A DNA stretch of 64,000 nt, taken from positions 1-64,000 of the forward strand of contig JBLNCN010000011.1 in assembly GCA_050260675.1 (NCBI GenBank), in the 5' to 3' direction. The DNA is from JBBDIP01 sp050260675 (GTDB lineage: Bacteria; Bacillota; Sulfobacillia; Fermentithermobacillales; Fermentithermobacillaceae). Position 1 is the stretch's first letter, and each line of letters starts with the position of its first letter. The position numbers and the translations under genes were made by a program. The notes under the pieces are model-generated. The model was not told where the DNA came from. It saw only the letters and a list, made by a program, of their open reading frames with translations, and did no database searches. Positions 40,927 to 49,173 of this stretch are shown one piece after another.

Positions 40927-43900
40927 TTCGCGTGCCTTCGGCCGCGTAGCACGTAGGACAACGGAAAAACCGTCTTTGCCGTGACCGAAACGGCATTACC
41001 CCTACGCTCCACCTGTCCCCAGACTCCAAGCGGCAGGACTTCGCCGGGGAAAAGAAACTTCCCGTACCTCTTGTACACGTTCTCGAAGCAGGTCACGTCA
41101 ATGAGCCCGTGCTCGTCTTCGAGGGAAAGGAACACAACCGTCTTGCCGCTCCTGGTCGGAGGCCTGTGGGGACGTACGGGTATGCCGCCCACCTTTACGT
41201 GCTCGCCTTTGGGTATGGACTTCAGTTCGTGGCTTCCGACAAACCCTTCCCTGCGCAGGACCTCCCGCCACAACGCCACCGGGTGACCGGAAATGCCCAG
41301 CCCAAGGATGGAATACTCGAACCCTATCTTCTCCTGTACCGTGAAATCAGGACCTGCCAACGCGTCGTCTTCAGGCGGTTCCTCCACGAGCGCCCCGTCC
41401 ATGACGACCGGGATCCCGGCGTCCTCGTACCGGGTCGACAGAGACCACACCAGTTTTTTCCGGGAAACACCGAACTCGTCGAAGACCCCGCAAAGAACCA
41501 TAGCGCGGAGCACATCTACGGGCGGTCTCACCCGCCTCACGAAGTCCGAGAAGGACCGAAACCGGCCATTTTCCCGCTCGCGCTCGATATCCTCCATGAC
41601 CTTGGCATCCATCCCGTTTATCATCCGAAAGGGCAGCACTATCTCGTTCTCTTCCACCACGACGTCCTTTCGGGACCGGTTCAGGGTCGGGCCTGCTATC
41701 TTCACGCCCCTGGACCTGGCTTCAACGCATATCGTAGATACAGGGTAGAAGCCCATCGGCTCGTTGTTCAGGATAGCGCCAAAGAACTGGGCCGGATGAT
41801 GTTCAAGAAGGAACGCAGTTTTGTATGCCGTCGTCCCGAACGCCCTGGCGTGGGCCTCGCAGAACCCGTAGCTGGCGTAGCCTTTCATGCACTGAAAGAT
41901 GGCCTCGGCGGTCTCCTTGAGCACCCCCTTCTCCACCGCCTTCGCAACGAAAATCTGGCCCAGGCGGTCCATCTCCGCGCCGGACCGGGCATGGGTCATG
42001 ACCCGGCGGAGTTGGTCCGCTTCGCCCGGGCTGAAACCGGCGATGGTGGAAGCAATTTCGATGACCTGCTCTTGAAACAGGATGACCCCGTATGTCTTGC
42101 GGAGGATGCCTTCCAGTCGCGGTTCCAGGTAGGAGACCCGCTCCAGCCCCTGCCGCCTCTTGATGAAGGGCTCCACCATATCTCCCTTTATGGGTCCGGG
42201 ACGGATAAGCGCCACGCTGGCCACGACGTCTTCAATATTCTCCGCGCCCAGCCTGGCTTGAAGCGCTCGTTGAGCCGGGCTCTCCAACTGGAAGATGCCG
42301 ACCGTTTCTCCCGTCTGAAGCCTTTGGTAGGTGGCTTTATCGTCCAGGGGGATACGATCGTAATCAAGGTCCGTCCCCCCGCTTCGGAGATATCCCAGAG
42401 AGTCGTCCACCGCTCCCAGCGTGCGCAGCGAAAGCAAGTCGATTTTTACTAACCCGAGGTCCTCCACGTCGTCTTTATCGAACTGCACGATGGTGATCCC
42501 TTTGGCCGAGCGCTCGACAGGGCTAAGTTCCGTCACCGGGTTTCTGGCTATGACCAGACCGCCCAAGTGGGTGGCGAGAAACCTGGGCAGGTTGGTGAGC
42601 CGTTCGGCTACCTTTAGCAGGGTATCCAGTTTGTTCTCGGCAATGCTCAGGTCGCGGAGCTCGGGGATAGCCAGGAATGCGTCGCGCCCCAAGGCGGCGT
42701 AGTGAGGAAGCCGCTTGGCTATTGCGTCTATCTCGTCTTCCGAATAACCCATGGCTTTGCCCGCGTCCCTCACGGCAGACCGCCCCTGAAACGTGTTGTA
42801 GGTCGCAACAGCGGCTACGTGGGCCTCTCCGTACTTGCCCCGTACGTAGGTAGATACCTCATCCCGCCTTCTGGCGTCGAAGTCGACGTCGATGTCGGGC
42901 TTTTCACCCCGCTCCAGACTCAGAAAGCGTTCGAAGAGCAGGTTCTGGGCTATGGGGTCTACATCGGTCACCCTAAGGCAGTAGGCTACCGCCGAATCCG
43001 CCGCGGAGCCCCTGCCCGCGTTACGTATCCCCTGTTCCCGCGCGAATTTGACGAGGTCCCAGACCACCAGAAAGTAGTCCTCGTAGCCGAGTTTTTCTAT
43101 GACATAGAGTTCGTGCTCGAGTCGCCTGCGGATCTCGGAGGTGACTTTACCGTAACGCTGCTCCGCCCCCGAAAACGTAAGGCGCCTCAGAAACTCCCTT
43201 GCCGATGAAAACCCCGGCGGGACCTGAAAGGACGGGAAATTGGGGACTCCCAGCTGTACCGGGCACTCGCACATCGCGGCTATCTCTGCCGTCGCTTGTA
43301 TCGCCGCCTCAAACCCCCGGAATTCGGACTTCATCTCTTCCTCGCTTTTGAGGTAGTTCTCGGCGTTAAGCCGCCTTTCGGGGTGGACGTCCTCCAACCT
43401 TGTAAGCGTCCTTATGCAAGTGAGGACGTCGTGGACAAAGAAATCCTCCTTCGAAGCATAGTGGACGTTATTGGTAGCGACGGTCAAAAGCCCTTCGACA
43501 CTTGCCAGCTCTTGCAGGTACCGGTTCAGGGAACTGGATCCCGGGAGGAGAGTCTCCGAGAGTTCAACGAAAAACGAGCCTTTCTCGAAAGCATCCCTCT
43601 GCTTTCGGACGGCCTCCCTGGCCTCGAGAAAGTTCTTCCGCAATATCAATGATGGCACGAGCCCGCGCCGGCAACCTGACAGACCGATAAGGCCTGCCGG
43701 GTCTTCGGCTATAGAGGCAAGCCGGACCTCCGGCTGTTTCCTCGGGTTATCCAAGTGCGCCGACGTCAGGATTCGACAGAGGTTCCTGTACCCACGATTA
43801 TCCCTGCACAATACAGTGAGATGATGACCGCCTTCCAGGGTCAGTTCGGCGCCTACGATAGGTTTGATCCCACACCGCTTGGCCGCCTTCACAAATCTCA

Positions 43901-44039
43901 CCGTAGCCGAAAGGTTGTTGTGGTCGGTCACCGCCAGCGCGGTCATGCCCAGATCTGCAGCTTTGGCGGCAAGTTCGTCGATGGTCGACGCACCGTCGGT
44001 GAAGGAATACGGGCTATGGACATGAAGATGCGCGAACAT
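40908..44039 (-). CDS. dnaE2: DnaE2/ImuC-like DNA polymerase III alpha subunit
   Basis: A 1043-residue C-family polymerase. The PHP domain starts FAHLHVHSPYSFTDGAS and includes ALAVTDHNNLSATVRFVKA. Polymerase core: GRGSAADSAVAYCLRVTDVD, then RGEKPDIDVDFDARRRDEV (catalytic acids) and YGVILFQEQVIEIAST. An OB domain is near the C-terminus. It is shorter than replicative DnaE (about 1150) and is encoded with an ImuB-like protein and DUF6504, so I call it the error-prone translesion type. Start ATG 44039 at the PHP domain; the longer upstream frame lies in the DUF6504 gene. Confidence 0.88.
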   Translation of the reverse strand: MFAHLHVHSPYSFTDGASTIDELAAKAADLGMTALAVTDHNNLSATVRFVKAAKRCGIKPIVGAELTLEGGHHLTVLCRDNRGYRNLCRILTSAHLDNPRKQPEVRLASIAEDPAGLIGLSGCRRGLVPSLILRKNFLEAREAVRKQRDAFEKGSFFVELSETLLPGSSSLNRYLQELASVEGLLTVATNNVHYASKEDFFVHDVLTCIRTLTRLEDVHPERRLNAENYLKSEEEMKSEFRGFEAAIQATAEIAAMCECPVQLGVPNFPSFQVPPGFSSAREFLRRLTFSGAEQRYGKVTSEIRRRLEHELYVIEKLGYEDYFLVVWDLVKFAREQGIRNAGRGSAADSAVAYCLRVTDVDPIAQNLLFERFLSLERGEKPDIDVDFDARRRDEVSTYVRGKYGEAHVAAVATYNTFQGRSAVRDAGKAMGYSEDEIDAIAKRLPHYAALGRDAFLAIPELRDLSIAENKLDTLLKVAERLTNLPRFLATHLGGLVIARNPVTELSPVERSAKGITIVQFDKDDVEDLGLVKIDLLSLRTLGAVDDSLGYLRSGGTDLDYDRIPLDDKATYQRLQTGETVGIFQLESPAQRALQARLGAENIEDVVASVALIRPGPIKGDMVEPFIKRRQGLERVSYLEPRLEGILRKTYGVILFQEQVIEIASTIAGFSPGEADQLRRVMTHARSGAEMDRLGQIFVAKAVEKGVLKETAEAIFQCMKGYASYGFCEAHARAFGTTAYKTAFLLEHHPAQFFGAILNNEPMGFYPVSTICVEARSRGVKIAGPTLNRSRKDVVVEENEIVLPFRMINGMDAKVMEDIERERENGRFRSFSDFVRRVRPPVDVLRAMVLCGVFDEFGVSRKKLVWSLSTRYEDAGIPVVMDGALVEEPPEDDALAGPDFTVQEKIGFEYSILGLGISGHPVALWREVLRREGFVGSHELKSIPKGEHVKVGGIPVRPHRPPTRSGKTVVFLSLEDEHGLIDVTCFENVYKRYGKFLFPGEVLPLGVWGQVERRGNAVSVTAKTVFPLSYVLRGRRHAKWSESL

Positions 44040-44058
44040 TTCCCGAGAGTCGTATCCG

Positions 44059-44298
44059 TCAATCGTAGACTTTATAGAGGCTCCACCGCTGCTTCTGGGA
44101 GTAGACTTCGTAAATGCTCCCCTCGGCCGAAACAACCCGGAAGAACGTCCTCTCCTGGTCGTTGTCCCACCAGCGCCCGACCTCTTTCCACGCGTCCATG
44201 ATTTTGGAGACGGAAACCCAGCGTTTGAACCAAAAGAACCGTTTGGGCGCCTCTCGGTCAGTAACAACCAGTACAGGCTGGTCGATTATCTTTGACAC
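44059..44298 (-). CDS. DUF6504-family small protein of the ImuB-DnaE2 operon
   Basis: A 79-residue protein from a GTG that overlaps the ImuB-like stop by 13 bases. VLVVTDREAPKRFFWFKRWV, WKEVGRWWDNDQERTFFRVV and WSLYKVYD at the end match DUF6504, a small Trp-rich domain that recurs between imuB and dnaE2. Probably an accessory of the mutasome. The mechanism is unknown. Confidence 0.8.
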   Translation of the reverse strand: MSKIIDQPVLVVTDREAPKRFFWFKRWVSVSKIMDAWKEVGRWWDNDQERTFFRVVSAEGSIYEVYSQKQRWSLYKVYD

Positions 44299-45632
44299 GC
44301 TTCATCGCCTCCCAGTAGAAACTCCGGCCTCATGGGGTCCCACATGGAGAGCATCCTTTCACGCCTCGCGATCTCAGGTGTAAAGCCGGTCTCCCGGTCC
44401 TCTGAACGGCCCCAGGAAACCGCTTCTCCTCCAAACTTCTGCTCGATGCCGGCTATAGCCAGCCCCAAAGCCACCGGAACTGCCCTCTTCACTGCCTTTG
44501 CGTCGTCAGAGAGCAAAGATAACGGCTTGGGCTGGACCGGAGCGATCTCCCGCAAGTGGATTGTGAATCCAAAGACCGACGGAGCGGCGCTGCCGCCGCA
44601 TTCCCGGGAAAACTCGTCGAGCATCATCCCGACGGCAGTTTTCATAGCGTCTTGCGATGACACCGGCCTCAGGAATTTTCTCTCCCGTGAAAAAGCCGGG
44701 AAATCGCCGGATACCAGCAGTTGGAGCGACTTGAAACCTACCCCCTTCTCCACCAGTTCGGCGGCAAGGGAATGAAGGACTGGATCAAAAATCTCCTTCA
44801 CCAGCGCGACCGGCTCCGTGTAGTTCACTTCTCTTAAGATGCAAGGCGGGGGGTAAAGCGCCTTAACAGGCGAGCGGTCCTCTCCATCGGCCCATTTCTT
44901 GACTAGAAAAGCCCAGTCGCCAATGTGGCGGATTAGCCCAGCCAGTGGCACTTCCCGCAGTTCTTTGACTTTTTTGAGCCCCAAAGAGCGGAGGTCGCCC
45001 AAAACTTCGGAAGGCGCCGGCCACAGGCTCTCGATAGCCGCCCCTGAAAGGAAGGCCTTTTCTCTACCCCTATCAACCGATGCCAGAAAATAGCCCTCGC
45101 CTGACTCAACCTTGCCCCAGGAGGTCTTTCCCGGGAATATGCGCCTGCCCTCGGCGTATTCCCGGGAAAGGTAGGAGCACGCGGCTTTTGCCAGGAGCTT
45201 GTTGCCGCTCTCTCCCGCAAAAGCCCGGTAGAACGGGAACCCGTCGCCACCGGTGGTTTCCCCTGCGATACCTTTGAACGATGCAATGATCTCTGCAAAA
45301 GACTGCCCTGGGGTTATGTCGACAAAGACTCCCTGCCCGTCGCCGAAAGGCTCAATATAGGGGCTCACCCGAGCGAGTGCGTCCAGTATCCCCTTCATGG
45401 TTTCGGTGGAGTACTTGTCGTGCACCCTGATGACCTGGCACCCCGGCGAGGCGATCCTGGCCTGCCGCAAGGTATCCCCCGGCCTAACCCCGTCGGACCA
45501 AGCCTTTTGGTCGCAATCGATAACAAGATCGCTCTCGGTCACCGCCAAAGCGATGCCGTCTTTGATAGAGCGGTTCTTCCGCTCATAAAAAGCCCTGGCC
45601 CCGATGAAGGTTATATAGAGGATCGACTTCAT
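44286..45632 (-). CDS. imuB: ImuB-like Y-family polymerase homologue, catalytic residues missing
   Basis: A 448-residue protein related to DinB/UmuC. The N-terminal DMDAFF motif of active enzymes is replaced by TFIGARAF, and the SIDEAF motif by GDGQGVFVD, so the metal-binding acids are absent, as in ImuB. DNA-binding helix region LRSLGLKKVKELREVPLAGL is kept. ImuB proteins act as a clamp-binding hub recruiting DnaE2 for damage-induced mutagenesis. The ATG at 45632 follows AGGTG; a GTG three codons earlier is possible. ImuA is not in the window. Confidence 0.8.
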   Translation of the reverse strand: MKSILYITFIGARAFYERKNRSIKDGIALAVTESDLVIDCDQKAWSDGVRPGDTLRQARIASPGCQVIRVHDKYSTETMKGILDALARVSPYIEPFGDGQGVFVDITPGQSFAEIIASFKGIAGETTGGDGFPFYRAFAGESGNKLLAKAACSYLSREYAEGRRIFPGKTSWGKVESGEGYFLASVDRGREKAFLSGAAIESLWPAPSEVLGDLRSLGLKKVKELREVPLAGLIRHIGDWAFLVKKWADGEDRSPVKALYPPPCILREVNYTEPVALVKEIFDPVLHSLAAELVEKGVGFKSLQLLVSGDFPAFSRERKFLRPVSSQDAMKTAVGMMLDEFSRECGGSAAPSVFGFTIHLREIAPVQPKPLSLLSDDAKAVKRAVPVALGLAIAGIEQKFGGEAVSWGRSEDRETGFTPEIARRERMLSMWDPMRPEFLLGGDEACQR

Positions 45633-45652
45633 GGCGATCACCTGTTCGTATT

Positions 45653-45664
45653 GAACATTTGTTT
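45653..45664. promoter_or_regulatory. LexA-type SOS box upstream of the imuB-like gene
   Basis: GAACATTTGTTT differs from the Bacillota LexA palindrome GAAC-N4-GTTC in the last base only. It lies 20 bases before the ATG of the ImuB-like gene. By position it would control the three-gene mutagenesis operon. Confidence 0.65.
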
Positions 45665-45767
45665 GTATTGTATCCCGGGCCCTCCTTCAAGTCAATCCGG
45701 CGAAGAAGGAATATCACTGGAAAAACAGCGAAAATGACCAAGGACAATTCCCATAAGGAGTGAAACC

Positions 45768-46859
45768 ATGCCGACCAAGGATGCTATAAAAAAGCACTTG
45801 CTCCCCCTCCTCAACCTCTCGGGTATACCCGGTAGAGAGGCGCAAGTTATCCGCTACATGAAAGACGCTCTCACTCCGCTTGTAGATGAGATCCGCGTTG
45901 ACCCGATGGGCAACGTCTTCACCGTCAAACGAGGCTCGCGAAAGGGCCCGCGACTCATGATAGCGGCCCACTCCGACGAAATCGGCCTCATCGTCAAAAG
46001 CATTGAAAACAACGGCTTCATCCGTTTCGACAAGCTAGGCGGAGTGGGCGACAACTGGCTGCAAGCCAGGCTCGTGAATGTCGGCGGGCGCCCCGGAGTC
46101 GTAGGAGTCAAAGCAGGGCACTTCTCAACCGAAGTCGAGCGCACCCAGGTAAAAAAGCATACCGAGCTCTACATAGACGTTGGCGCCAAGACCAGGGATG
46201 AAGTCCTCGCCATGGGCATAAGGCCCGGCACCCAGGTCACATTTGTCTCGCCCCCCTCGTTCCTCAGTGATGACCTGCTCGTCTCCAAAGCATTGGACGA
46301 CCGCGTAGGATGCGCCGTCATGCTGGCGCTCCTTGAGTCCCTGAAAGGACAGGAATTCGCGGGAGAACTGCACTGCGTCGTCACAGTCCAGGAGGAGATC
46401 GGGCTCCGGGGGGCAGCCGTGTCAGCGTTTGAGGTAAACCCGGACATAGCCATCGCCCTCGATACCGTGCCTTCGGGCGACACACCTGACGTTGACTTCG
46501 ACAAGGAACTGCCTGTAGGCATCGGATCCGGCCCGCTCCTGCAGATCGCATCAGGCGGAACCGGCGGCAGGGGCCTTATCGCCGACACCACCGTTCTGTC
46601 CATGCTGGAAGGAGCAGCCAAGGGCGCTGGCGTCCCCTACCAGTTCACCACGTTCACCGGCGGCAACACGGATGCAACCGCTATGCACCTCCAGCGGTCC
46701 GGCATCCCGTCAGGCGCTGTGACGATCCCGCGCCGCTACTCCCACTCTCCTGTGGAGATGCTGGACCTTCGCGATGCCGTCGCCGCTCACGACCTGCTAA
46801 AGCACCTAATAGTGAACATGCCGGAGAAGATCGAGTGGAAACTGCCCGGGGAGTTCTAG
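45768..46859 (+). CDS. M42-family metallo-aminopeptidase
   Basis: A 363-residue protein of the M42 (glutamyl-aminopeptidase/FrvX-like) family. Zinc ligands appear as LMIAAHSDEIG (His), SKALDDRVGCAVML (bridging Asp), VTVQEEIGLRGAAV (catalytic Glu-Glu), ALDTVPSGDTP (Asp) and IPRRYSHSPVE (final His). These cytosolic enzymes form dodecamers and trim peptides. The ATG follows AAGGAG. It stands alone between the SOS operon and the convergent VanW gene. Confidence 0.92.
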   Translation: MPTKDAIKKHLLPLLNLSGIPGREAQVIRYMKDALTPLVDEIRVDPMGNVFTVKRGSRKGPRLMIAAHSDEIGLIVKSIENNGFIRFDKLGGVGDNWLQARLVNVGGRPGVVGVKAGHFSTEVERTQVKKHTELYIDVGAKTRDEVLAMGIRPGTQVTFVSPPSFLSDDLLVSKALDDRVGCAVMLALLESLKGQEFAGELHCVVTVQEEIGLRGAAVSAFEVNPDIAIALDTVPSGDTPDVDFDKELPVGIGSGPLLQIASGGTGGRGLIADTTVLSMLEGAAKGAGVPYQFTTFTGGNTDATAMHLQRSGIPSGAVTIPRRYSHSPVEMLDLRDAVAAHDLLKHLIVNMPEKIEWKLPGEF

Positions 46860-46881
46860 CCCGCCTACCTTACCTTGCTTT

Positions 46882-46918
46882 CCGGAGGCCGCCTGCCCTG
46901 AAGAAGCGGGCGGCCTTC
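46882..46918. terminator. Hairpin between convergent peptidase and VanW genes
   Basis: GGAGGCCGCCTGC pairs with GCGGGCGGCCTTC around a short loop. A TCATTTC tail follows on the plus strand. Probably terminates the M42 gene. Confidence 0.6.
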
Positions 46919-48151
46919 TCATTTCGCCTTCTCCGGAGGATACATGCTGGTGTTTAGACGCTCGACCCGCTCGACCTGACCGTCCCGCACCCACTTGCGG
47001 ACGGTCTCCACGAGGAAGCCGCTCCTTAGTTTCGGCTTCTCAGGACCCCCTGAGCCGTCGCCGCCCGGGCCGGCAACCTCTCCGCTTCCCCCGCCCGCCT
47101 CCGGTTGTTCTGCCGGAATCTCCTTCAGCACCCGGGACTCCACCTCGATCGCGAGGTCGGGCACCGGCCGGCCGAACACCTCCACCGTAAGCTCGCCCTC
47201 TTTCGCGGTCGCCCGCAGGAGGCACGGAGACTCTCCGGGATTGGTCATCCGCATGTCCAGATACCCGTAGGCCACTGTCGCGTCGAATCCCAGCGGGACG
47301 TAGGTGACCGGCTGCGCGTGGCAGTAACGCTCGGCAATCCGAAAACCGGCCTTGAGCATGGCCAGGTAGAGGGTCGTGGACACCTGGCAGACCCCTCCCC
47401 CGTAGTCGTCCATGATATCGGCCCCGACGAAGACCGGCGCCTTTCTGTAGCCCCGCTCCTTTGTCCTGGGACCGACTACCTCGTTGAAGGAGAAGGTTTC
47501 GCCTGGCCCGAGTGTGACCAGGGAGAGGCTCTCGCAGGCCAGGACTATGTTGTGGGAACGGTCGTTTCCGTCGGCGTATTCTGTGCGATATGTGGATATC
47601 CGCTCAAGAGGCAGGTAACTTTCCAGCTCGACCGCGGTAACTTGGGGCGGCATCTCCTCGCCCGGAAGGCTCAACGAGCTGGGAAGCGCATTAAGGCCGC
47701 CCTCAAACCGGAGCGCTTCTTCGAACTCGCCCGTATCCAAGGTCCAGCCCGTAACATCGGGGACTACCGTCACGACGTCTCCCTCGATAGCGAAGGATGC
47801 GTTTCTTACTTCCCGGTTGAACCGCGCTGCGGTCTTGGATGCAAACGCTGACAGCGCCGCTTCGTCGACACTCACCAGGAGCGGGTAATCCCGGCGGAAA
47901 CCAAGCCACAGGGGACGCCTACACTCTGCCGCGGAAGCTTCATAGAGGGGAGTGATGCCCAGGTCTTTGCCCAGGAAGGCTTCTATGCTCTCGTCACCCC
48001 TAGTGAGGGTGATCGTGCGGGTATCCCAATTGAGGTTTTCCCTGATCCTATCGGCTGCCTTTTGGACTGAAAGTCCACCGACCCTTACTCCGCAGACCCT
48101 GGTTCCGGGAAGGATGATTATGTAACCTACCAGGGATAGCGCGATGGCCAA
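46919..48151 (-). CDS. VanW-family envelope protein
   Basis: About 410 residues. N-terminal membrane span (LAIALSLVGYIIILPGT), a YoaR-like putative peptidoglycan-binding domain (about 40-190, GVRVGGLSVQKAADRIRENL), a VanW domain (about 210-330: ETFSFNEVVGPRTKERGYRK, DDYGGGVCQVSTTLYLAML, YGYLDMRMTNP), a G5-like stretch, then a Gly/Pro linker and a basic tail. The start is unclear: TTG at 48151 gives a short membrane span, and the open frame continues to 48230 without a normal start codon. Function in cell-wall metabolism is presumed from the family. Confidence 0.82.
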   Translation of the reverse strand: MAIALSLVGYIIILPGTRVCGVRVGGLSVQKAADRIRENLNWDTRTITLTRGDESIEAFLGKDLGITPLYEASAAECRRPLWLGFRRDYPLLVSVDEAALSAFASKTAARFNREVRNASFAIEGDVVTVVPDVTGWTLDTGEFEEALRFEGGLNALPSSLSLPGEEMPPQVTAVELESYLPLERISTYRTEYADGNDRSHNIVLACESLSLVTLGPGETFSFNEVVGPRTKERGYRKAPVFVGADIMDDYGGGVCQVSTTLYLAMLKAGFRIAERYCHAQPVTYVPLGFDATVAYGYLDMRMTNPGESPCLLRATAKEGELTVEVFGRPVPDLAIEVESRVLKEIPAEQPEAGGGSGEVAGPGGDGSGGPEKPKLRSGFLVETVRKWVRDGQVERVERLNTSMYPPEKAK

Positions 48152-48263
48152 AGCCGCCCAAAGGAGGGGGCGTAGGCGCCGGATCCAAGGCGCGGGTGCC
48201 CGGGTGACTCCACTGCTTGCGACCTTCCATCATCTCCCACATCCCATATATGCGGGACAGGCG

Positions 48264-48839
48264 TCAGGCGATGCCCCTCTCGGCGGACAAGTTGGTCCGG
48301 AGGATCCCGTGGGCCCTGGAGAGCCTGGATTTCACGGTCCCCACCGGGCACGATACGGCCTCGGCTACCTCGTCGCCTTTGTACTCCATGAGGTCGTGCA
48401 GGACCACGACATTGCGGTAGTAGTCCGGCAGCCGCATGACGGCGTCCATGACTATGTCCCGGGCCTCAAAGGATTCCACGCGGTCCAGAGGTGAGAGACC
48501 GTCGTCGGCAAACTCGACGTCCTGCTCTTCGCCCTCCTTCGACACTACCGAGGGCCAGGCAACGGTGGGGATGGCACGCTTTCTCATCTTGTCGATGCAC
48601 AGGTTGGTAGCGACCTTTCGCAGCCAGCGGTTCAGGCTGGCGTCGCCTGAGTAGGAGCCCATGAACTGGTAGGCCCGCATGAAGACCTCTTGGGTCATGT
48701 CCTCGGCGTCTCCCCTGTCCCCCAAGATCCGGGCGACGTGGTAGTAAATCGCCTTGTAGTTGTCCTCGTAGATCTGCCGGAACGCTTCCTGGTCTCCATC
48801 TGTGGCCTTTCGCGCGAGGACTAGGTCCTGAGTTGTCAT
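48264..48839 (-). CDS. ECF-type RNA polymerase sigma factor
   Basis: A 191-residue sigma-70 factor of ECF type: region 2 DNYKAIYYHVARILGDRGDA, DMTQEVFMRAYQFM and LNRWLRKVATNLCIDKMRKR; region 4 RLPDYYRNVVVLHDLMEYKG, then EVAEAVSCPVGTVKSRLSRA. The linker between regions is longer than usual (about 35 residues). The ATG at 48839 has GGAGG eight bases upstream. It lies next to the VanW gene in the same direction; no anti-sigma gene is obvious, unless the downstream membrane protein acts so. Confidence 0.9.
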   Translation of the reverse strand: MTTQDLVLARKATDGDQEAFRQIYEDNYKAIYYHVARILGDRGDAEDMTQEVFMRAYQFMGSYSGDASLNRWLRKVATNLCIDKMRKRAIPTVAWPSVVSKEGEEQDVEFADDGLSPLDRVESFEARDIVMDAVMRLPDYYRNVVVLHDLMEYKGDEVAEAVSCPVGTVKSRLSRAHGILRTNLSAERGIA

Positions 48840-48956
48840 GGAGCGCACCTCCGTGTGTCATCTTCAACACCATCTTAGGTTCACGGAGGGGATGAGACTT
48901 CAGCCGTTGAGCTGACGCGGGGGTGAGCATTTTTGCCTAGGCCAAGGATGCGAAGG

Positions 48957-49040
48957 GCGTGAAGCTCGCTCACACTCGCAAGAACCACGCGCTTCGCTTG
49001 CGACGCGGCAAAACCGCCGCTATCGCTCTGGTTTTGCCAG
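48957..49040. repeat. 84-bp direct repeat, copy 1
   Basis: Matches 49090-49173 at all but about two positions. Contains two inverted repeats: GCGTG with CACGC arms, and GGCAAAACC with GGTTTTGCC. This copy is free-standing between the sigma factor and the histidine kinase; copy 2 includes the last codons of the kinase. Confidence 0.9.
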
Positions 49041-49089
49041 TTGTGCAGGGAGACTTAACAATCGGAAGCAGGTTGTCATCTCGCAAAGC

Positions 49090-49173
49090 GCGTGAAGCTC
49101 GCTCACGCTCGCAAGAACCACGCGCTTTGCTTGCGACGCGGCAAAACCGCCGCTATCGCTCTGGTTTTGCCAG
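49090..49173. repeat. 84-bp direct repeat, copy 2 (overlaps the 3' end of the kinase gene)
   Basis: See copy 1. The stop and last six codons of the kinase (LAKPER) are inside the GGTTTTGCC half of the repeat, so the hairpin could serve as terminator or RNA end for the kinase operon. Copies are 49 bases apart. Confidence 0.9.

Noticed and set aside
41109..42452. 447-residue plus-strand open frame
   Set aside because: It lies fully antisense to the dnaE2-like gene, whose catalytic motifs are intact; no family pattern in the antisense product.
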